From NCBI GenBank assembly GCA_016719605.1, contig JADJYW010000029.1, positions 62,001-126,000 of the forward strand: a stretch of DNA of 64,000 nt, written 5' to 3'. Of the stretch, positions 60,344 through 64,000 are shown piece by piece. The stretch is from Lewinellaceae bacterium. GTDB lineage: Bacteria > Bacteroidota > Bacteroidia > Chitinophagales > Saprospiraceae. The first letter of the stretch is position 1; each line of letters starts with the position of its first letter. The translations under genes and the position numbers were made by a program. The notes beneath the pieces were generated by a model, which was not told the DNA's origin, did not search any database, and saw nothing but the letters and a program-made list of their open reading frames with translations.

Positions 60344-61366
60344 TCAAGCGTCTTCGCGCCAAACCACATTGCCGGAACGATCGATGTACTGCCATTTGCC
60401 GTCCAGTATGGTGCGCGCCAGCCCGTCGCGGAAAGGCCAGGCGGCTTCGTAGGCGGGCGCTATGTCAAACTTGCCCTCGGTATCAATGTAGCCCCAGCGG
60501 CCATTGTTCCGCACCTGGGCAAGTCCGTCGGAAAACACACCCGCATCCTCGAACTTGGGCATGATGACGAGTTTGCCCGCTTTGTCTATGTAGCCGTAGG
60601 CGCCGTTGATCTCCACCAGCGCCAGCCCCTCGCCATAATCACCGGCCAGATCGAACATCGGTTCCACGGCGATTTCGCCCTGCTGGTCCACGAATCCGTA
60701 CTTGCCGTCGCGGAAAGCCAGCGCCATACCGTCGAAAAATTCTCCGTGGGCATGCCCGGGCACAAACTCAAACTGCGGGGACACGCGCTCGCGCCCGTCG
60801 CGGTCGGCCAGGCCCCAACGCCCATCGCGCACCACCACCGCCACAGCGCCTGCAAAAGGCCGGCACTCGTCCCAGGCGGGTTCGATAACAAATTGCCCGT
60901 CTGTACCGATGAAACCGCATTGCCCGTCCATGCCGGCCGGCGCCAGGCCACTCCGGAACGCACCGCCGGACGAGTACGCCGGCTTGAGCGCAAAGCGGCC
61001 TTCGCGGTTGAGGTAGCCGGTTTTGCCGTTGAACTGAACGGCGGCCATTCCTTCGGAAAAATCGCCCGCCGTATCGAATCGGGCCGGCACAACTTCGTTG
61101 CCGCGCTCGTCCATAAATCCCCACGCCCGCACCACCTGTACGCGGGCCAGTCCTTCCTGAAACGGCCCGATGGTGCGGTACATGCGTTTGAGCAAGAGCC
61201 GCCCGAGGCTGTCCATGGGTACCCATTGGTCGTTCAGGCGTACCCGTGCAAAGCCGTTGTGGAAATCGCCAACTTCGAGGTACTGCGGCTCAATGACCAC
61301 CTCGCCGGAGGCATCCATGAAACCGAAGAAGCCGTGTTGGCGGATTTTGTAGCGTAGTGGGTGCAT
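60344..61366 (-). CDS. WG-repeat protein
   Basis: A 340-residue protein built almost entirely of WG/beta-propeller-like repeats of about 40 residues (for example GFMDASGEVVIEPQYLEVGDFHNGFARVRLND, GFIGTDGQFVIEPAWDECRPF, GLADRDGRERVSPQFEFV, GFVDQQGEIAVEPMFDLAGDYGEGLALVEING, GYIDTEGKFDIAPAYEAAWPFRDGLARTILDGKWQYIDRSG). There is no signal peptide. WG-repeat proteins in bacteria are probable protein- or nucleic-acid-binding scaffolds, and several are linked to defence or surface systems, but no such context is seen here. Confidence 0.9.
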   Translation of the reverse strand: MHPLRYKIRQHGFFGFMDASGEVVIEPQYLEVGDFHNGFARVRLNDQWVPMDSLGRLLLKRMYRTIGPFQEGLARVQVVRAWGFMDERGNEVVPARFDTAGDFSEGMAAVQFNGKTGYLNREGRFALKPAYSSGGAFRSGLAPAGMDGQCGFIGTDGQFVIEPAWDECRPFAGAVAVVVRDGRWGLADRDGRERVSPQFEFVPGHAHGEFFDGMALAFRDGKYGFVDQQGEIAVEPMFDLAGDYGEGLALVEINGAYGYIDKAGKLVIMPKFEDAGVFSDGLAQVRNNGRWGYIDTEGKFDIAPAYEAAWPFRDGLARTILDGKWQYIDRSGNVVWREDA

Positions 61367-61404
61367 ACGTTGAAACGTGGGGCCAAAAGTACAAGAAAAA
61401 AATC

Positions 61405-62952
61405 CTACCCGCCCATCGCGTTCCCCATCCCGATCACCTCGGCAAACACGCCCGCAGCCGTCACCTCGGCGCCCGCGCCGGGGCCGCGTACCACCAGGGG
61501 GCGTTCGCGGTAGCGCTCGGTGGTGAAGGCCACCATGTTGTCGCTGCCGTCGAGAAAATAAAACGGGTGCTCCGGGCCGAAGGCTTGCAGACCGATAGTA
61601 GCCTGACTGCCCTCCAGTTTGGCTACAAGCCGCAGCACCTGTCCGCTTGCAGCCGCTGTTGCCCGGCGGGTTTCAAAATCGGCATCGTGTTTTTCCAGTT
61701 CCCCATAAAATTCCTCCACCGTGTGTACCGCCAGACAGAGGTGGGGCAAAATTTGCTCCACAGCGATGTCATGGGTTTCTAACGGCAGCCCTGTTTCACG
61801 GGCGAGTATGAGCAGTTTGCGGCGCACGTCGGCGCCCGAGAGGTCGTCGCGCGGATCGGGTTCGGTGAGGCCGAGGCGCTGGGCGGCTTTTACGATGTCG
61901 GAAAAGCGGACGCCCGCCCGGAAGTTGTTGAAAATATAGGACAACGTGCCCGACAGTACGCCTTCGATGCGGATGATCCGGTCGCCGGAATGGATCAGGT
62001 CGTTGAGCGTGGTGATGATGGGCAGACCCGCGCCCACATTGGTTTCGTAGCGCCACAACACGCCGCGCTTGTCGGCCACCTGCTGGAGCCGCCGGTACTG
62101 CGCGTAGGTGGACGAAGCGGCGAGTTTGTTGGGCGTACTGATCGAAATGCTGGCATCGAGGATACGCTCGTAAAAATGCGTGACTTCCTCGGAGGCGGTA
62201 TTGTCCAGAAAAATGGCGTTGGGCAGATTCAATGCCTCCATTTGCTCGGCGAAACGCGGCATGGAAAACTGTTCGTCGGACTGCTCCAGGGCGGTTTTCC
62301 AGTTTTCCTGATCAATGCCGTCTTCGGCAAAAATCATACGGCGGCTGTTGGACAGCCCGGCGATTTTGATTTCCAATCCGCGTTTTTCCCGCAAAAAAGG
62401 CGCTTGCCGCCGGATTTGCTCCAGCAGCGTGCTGCCGATCAGCCCTACGCCCACGATAAAAAGGTGCAGGGTTTTGGTGTCCGACAGAAAAAACGCTTCG
62501 TGAATGGCGTTGAGCGCCTTCGTCTCGTCGGCAGCAGGCACCACCACCGAGATGTTCAGTTCGCTGGAGCCTTGGGCGATGGCTACCACATTGATCCCGT
62601 TTTTGCCCAATGCCCGAAACAGCCGCCCGGAAATACCCGGCATGTAGCGCATACCCTCGCCCACGATGGCTACCACAGACAGGTTGTTTTCGATTTTCAG
62701 CGGCTCCACCAGGCCGGTGCGCAGTTCGTGTGCAAACTCTTTTTCGGCGGCTTTTTTGGCCAACGCGGCCTGTGTCGGCGATACCGCAAAGGTGATACTG
62801 CTCTCGCTGGAACCCTGGGTGATGAGCACCACGTTTGCGCCGGCCTGGGCCATAGCCCCGAACAGCCGCGCCGCGATGCCGGGTACGCCAAACAGACCGC
62901 TGCCCTCCAGCGTGAGCAAACAAATGTCGTTTATGCTGGAAATACCTTTCAC
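61405..62952 (-). CDS. thrA: Homoserine dehydrogenase half of a split aspartokinase-homoserine dehydrogenase
   Basis: A 515-residue protein. N-terminal ACT-like repeats (ISSINDICLLTLEGSGLFGVPGIAARLFGAMAQAGANVVLITQGSSESSITFAV; SVVAIVGEGMRYMPGISGRLFRALGKNGINVVAIAQGSSELNISVVV, in parts) are followed by a homoserine dehydrogenase domain (LFIVGVGLIGSTLLEQI Rossmann motif; DNTASEEVTHFYERILDASISISTPNKLAASS; GAGLPIITTLNDLIHSGDRI; EGVLSGTLSYIFNNFRAG; DPRDDLSGADVRRKLLILARE). It starts at a GTG that overlaps the stop of the kinase half (GTGA at 62949-62952). It makes homoserine from aspartate semialdehyde for threonine and methionine. Confidence 0.9.
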   Translation of the reverse strand: MKGISSINDICLLTLEGSGLFGVPGIAARLFGAMAQAGANVVLITQGSSESSITFAVSPTQAALAKKAAEKEFAHELRTGLVEPLKIENNLSVVAIVGEGMRYMPGISGRLFRALGKNGINVVAIAQGSSELNISVVVPAADETKALNAIHEAFFLSDTKTLHLFIVGVGLIGSTLLEQIRRQAPFLREKRGLEIKIAGLSNSRRMIFAEDGIDQENWKTALEQSDEQFSMPRFAEQMEALNLPNAIFLDNTASEEVTHFYERILDASISISTPNKLAASSTYAQYRRLQQVADKRGVLWRYETNVGAGLPIITTLNDLIHSGDRIIRIEGVLSGTLSYIFNNFRAGVRFSDIVKAAQRLGLTEPDPRDDLSGADVRRKLLILARETGLPLETHDIAVEQILPHLCLAVHTVEEFYGELEKHDADFETRRATAAASGQVLRLVAKLEGSQATIGLQAFGPEHPFYFLDGSDNMVAFTTERYRERPLVVRGPGAGAEVTAAGVFAEVIGMGNAMGG

Positions 62953-63908
62953 GGCAGCCCCTCCAGCCCCCCCAAAGGGAAGAAATGAGACTCCCCTCCT
63001 TTGGGGGGGCTGGGGGGTGCGGTTCCCACATACGTCCCCGGGAATTCCGGGTTAAATGTGTTTCGGATCAGCAGCGGAATCCCCTTCGCCATGGCCGGCT
63101 GGATGGTGGGCGGGTAGATCACCTTGGCGCCGAAGTGGCTCATTTCCATGGCCTCCCGGTAGGTCATGGTGGGCAGGGTGAAGGCTTTTTTCACACGGCG
63201 GGGGTCGGCGGTGAGCACGCCGTCCACATCGGTCCAGATTTCGATGGCCTCGGCTTCGAGCGCCGCGCCGAGGATGGCGGCGGTGTAGTCGGAGCCGCCG
63301 CGGCCGAGGGTGGTGGTGAGGCCGTTGTCGGTGCTGCCGATGAATCCGGTGACCGCTTGTGCCGCCGGATTCCCTCCGAAATGCGCCTGTACAAGGCGAT
63401 TCGTTTGTTCAAAATCCACTTTGGCGTTGCCAAATTGCGCGTCGGTACGGATGATGGTGCGGGCGTCGAGGTAATCCGCGGGGATACCGGCCTGCCGCAT
63501 AGCGTGGGCGACGATGAGCGCCGCGTTGCGCTCGCCGAAACTGACGACAAAATCAAGTGACCGCGGCGACACCTCGTGCAGCAGGAAAATACCCTGCAAG
63601 ACATTGGCCAGTGCATCAAAATTTTCCGTCAGGGCAGCCTCCACGGGTGGGCGGTTGGCCGGTTCCAGTAATTGTTCGACCGCATCGGCGTGGCGCGTGC
63701 GCAGTTTTTCCAGAATGGACAAGTACGTTCCATCGCCTTTGCCGGCGCGGGTTGCCGTTTCGATCAGCGTATCGGTCACTTTGGAAAATGCGGAAAACAC
63801 CGCTGCGAAACGCACGCCGCGCCGGTGGTAATCGAGCAGGATGCCGAGCAGGGATTTTATGGCTTCGGGTGTGCCGACGGAGGTGCCGCCGAATTTGAGG
63901 ACGCGCAT
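62949..63908 (-). CDS. thrA: Aspartokinase half of a split aspartokinase-homoserine dehydrogenase
   Basis: A 319-residue kinase domain: MRVLKFGGTSVGTPEAIKSLLGILLDYH, AAVFSAFSKVTDTLIETA, DFVVSFGERNAALIVAHAMRQAGIPADYLDARTIIRTDAQFG, TGFIGSTDNGLTTTLGRGGSDYTAAILGAALEAEAIEIWTDVDGVLTADPRRV, AFTLPTMTYREAMEMSHFGAKVIYPPTIQPAMAKGIPLLIRNTFNPEFPGT (in parts). In intact proteins this would continue directly into ACT domains; here a C/G palindrome (62963-63013) adds YVGTAPPSPPKGGESHFFPLGGLEGLP and a stop. Start codon ATG at 63906-63908 is standard. It phosphorylates aspartate, the first step of the lysine/threonine/methionine pathway. Confidence 0.88.
   Translation of the reverse strand: MRVLKFGGTSVGTPEAIKSLLGILLDYHRRGVRFAAVFSAFSKVTDTLIETATRAGKGDGTYLSILEKLRTRHADAVEQLLEPANRPPVEAALTENFDALANVLQGIFLLHEVSPRSLDFVVSFGERNAALIVAHAMRQAGIPADYLDARTIIRTDAQFGNAKVDFEQTNRLVQAHFGGNPAAQAVTGFIGSTDNGLTTTLGRGGSDYTAAILGAALEAEAIEIWTDVDGVLTADPRRVKKAFTLPTMTYREAMEMSHFGAKVIYPPTIQPAMAKGIPLLIRNTFNPEFPGTYVGTAPPSPPKGGESHFFPLGGLEGLP
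62963..63013. repeat. C/G palindrome inserted inside thrA
   Basis: CCAGCCCCCCCAAAGG (62963-62978) is an exact inverted copy of CCTTTGGGGGGGCTGG (62998-63013), with a 19-bp spacer. It translates to Pro/Gly-rich junk (PSPPKGGE, PLGGLEG) that no intact ThrA contains. A looser relative of this C/G type lies in the gap at about 57900-57955. Confidence 0.75.
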
Positions 63909-64000
63909 GGATGTTTGATTTTGGGTGCAAAAGACGGGAAAAAGCGTGAAAGGATGTTAAGCCATGGAGGCGTAGGGTAGTTTTACCGCAGCGGGCAGTA

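Noticed and set aside
60344..61366. WG-repeat gene as part of a defence island
   Set aside because: Its neighbours are a SulP transporter and thrA. No nuclease, helicase or other defence gene is near.

Overview
The window looks like a chromosomal segment of a member of the Bacteroidota, most likely a Saprospiria- or Chitinophagia-type bacterium with fairly high GC (mid-50s percent by eye, not computed). The evidence is the gene content and the promoters. Gene content includes DUF2851, DUF3078, DUF3127, DUF4294, PspC/GIN proteins under a PadR regulator, a fused DAHP synthase-chorismate mutase, an OMP_b-brl_3 type TonB-dependent receptor, many lipoproteins and ThrA. Promoters carry the Bacteroidota -7 element TAnnTTTG, with one very clear copy of the full TTG-N20-TACCTTTG form before yceD-rpmF. 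No plasmid, phage or CRISPR signature was seen.

Layout. 0-12.7 kb: a lipoprotein with a glycine-rich linker, a pair of polytopic membrane proteins, a sorbosone-dehydrogenase-like lipoprotein, an ECF sigma factor with a one-pass TPR partner, an IMPACT protein, DUF2851, a PAP2-like protein, DAHP synthase-chorismate mutase and a lipoprotein. 12.9-24.4 kb: a broken TonB-dependent receptor, padR-pspC, a candidate structured RNA, a macro-domain protein, a GNAT enzyme, DUF3127, a DCC protein joined in frame to a peptide-binding lipoprotein, and radC. 24.4-31.7 kb is largely housekeeping: yceD-rpmF, ridA, trpS, smpB, tRNA-Gln, an rsmI-family gene and gcvT. 31.7-40 kb: an apparent operon running ECF sigma factor, small protein, MscS channel, DUF3078 protein, tyrosine phosphatase; then a TlpA-like protein and two large secreted proteins (an Ig-like lipoprotein and a CotH/lamin-tail protein). 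40-48.7 kb: MazG-like, an alpha/beta hydrolase, an IS256 remnant, a WecA-like transferase, DUF4294, glycogen phosphorylase, dapD and a dihydroorotase homologue without metal ligands. 48.7-58.4 kb: a GMC oxidoreductase, a fused FeS/NrfD subunit and a molybdopterin catalytic subunit, with three unrelated genes and MITE-like debris between the last two. 58.4-64 kb: a SulP transporter, a WG-repeat protein and a split thrA.

Two themes cut across the genes. First, short repeats have spread through intergenic space. A family built from CCAACCAGAAACCTTCTAACC units occurs at seven or more loci, usually touching a stop codon and often supplying the last codons of the neighbouring gene. Two related imperfect hairpin elements begin GAGGCTGT. 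There is also a 162-bp element with 31-bp terminal inverted repeats, a REP-like cluster of GTAGCGGCGGGTTTTAACCCGCCG units, and a C/G-rich palindrome inside thrA. Second, an unusual number of otherwise well-conserved genes are broken by one small indel, several in A runs (smpB, padR, glgP, probably the DCC gene). Others are broken at different sites (the NrfD tail, the lipoprotein at the left edge, the TonB receptor, thrA). Because smpB is among them, assembly or sequencing error is the simplest explanation, and the frames given here are reconstructions.

I did not find a convincing new defence or mobile system. The most interesting candidates are the mobile repeat families, the DUF3127 protein with an SSB-like tail, the pseudo-enzymes (peroxiredoxin without its peroxidatic Cys, dihydroorotase without its metal site), the putative structured RNA before the macro-domain gene, and the molybdopterin/FeS-NrfD/GMC gene set.
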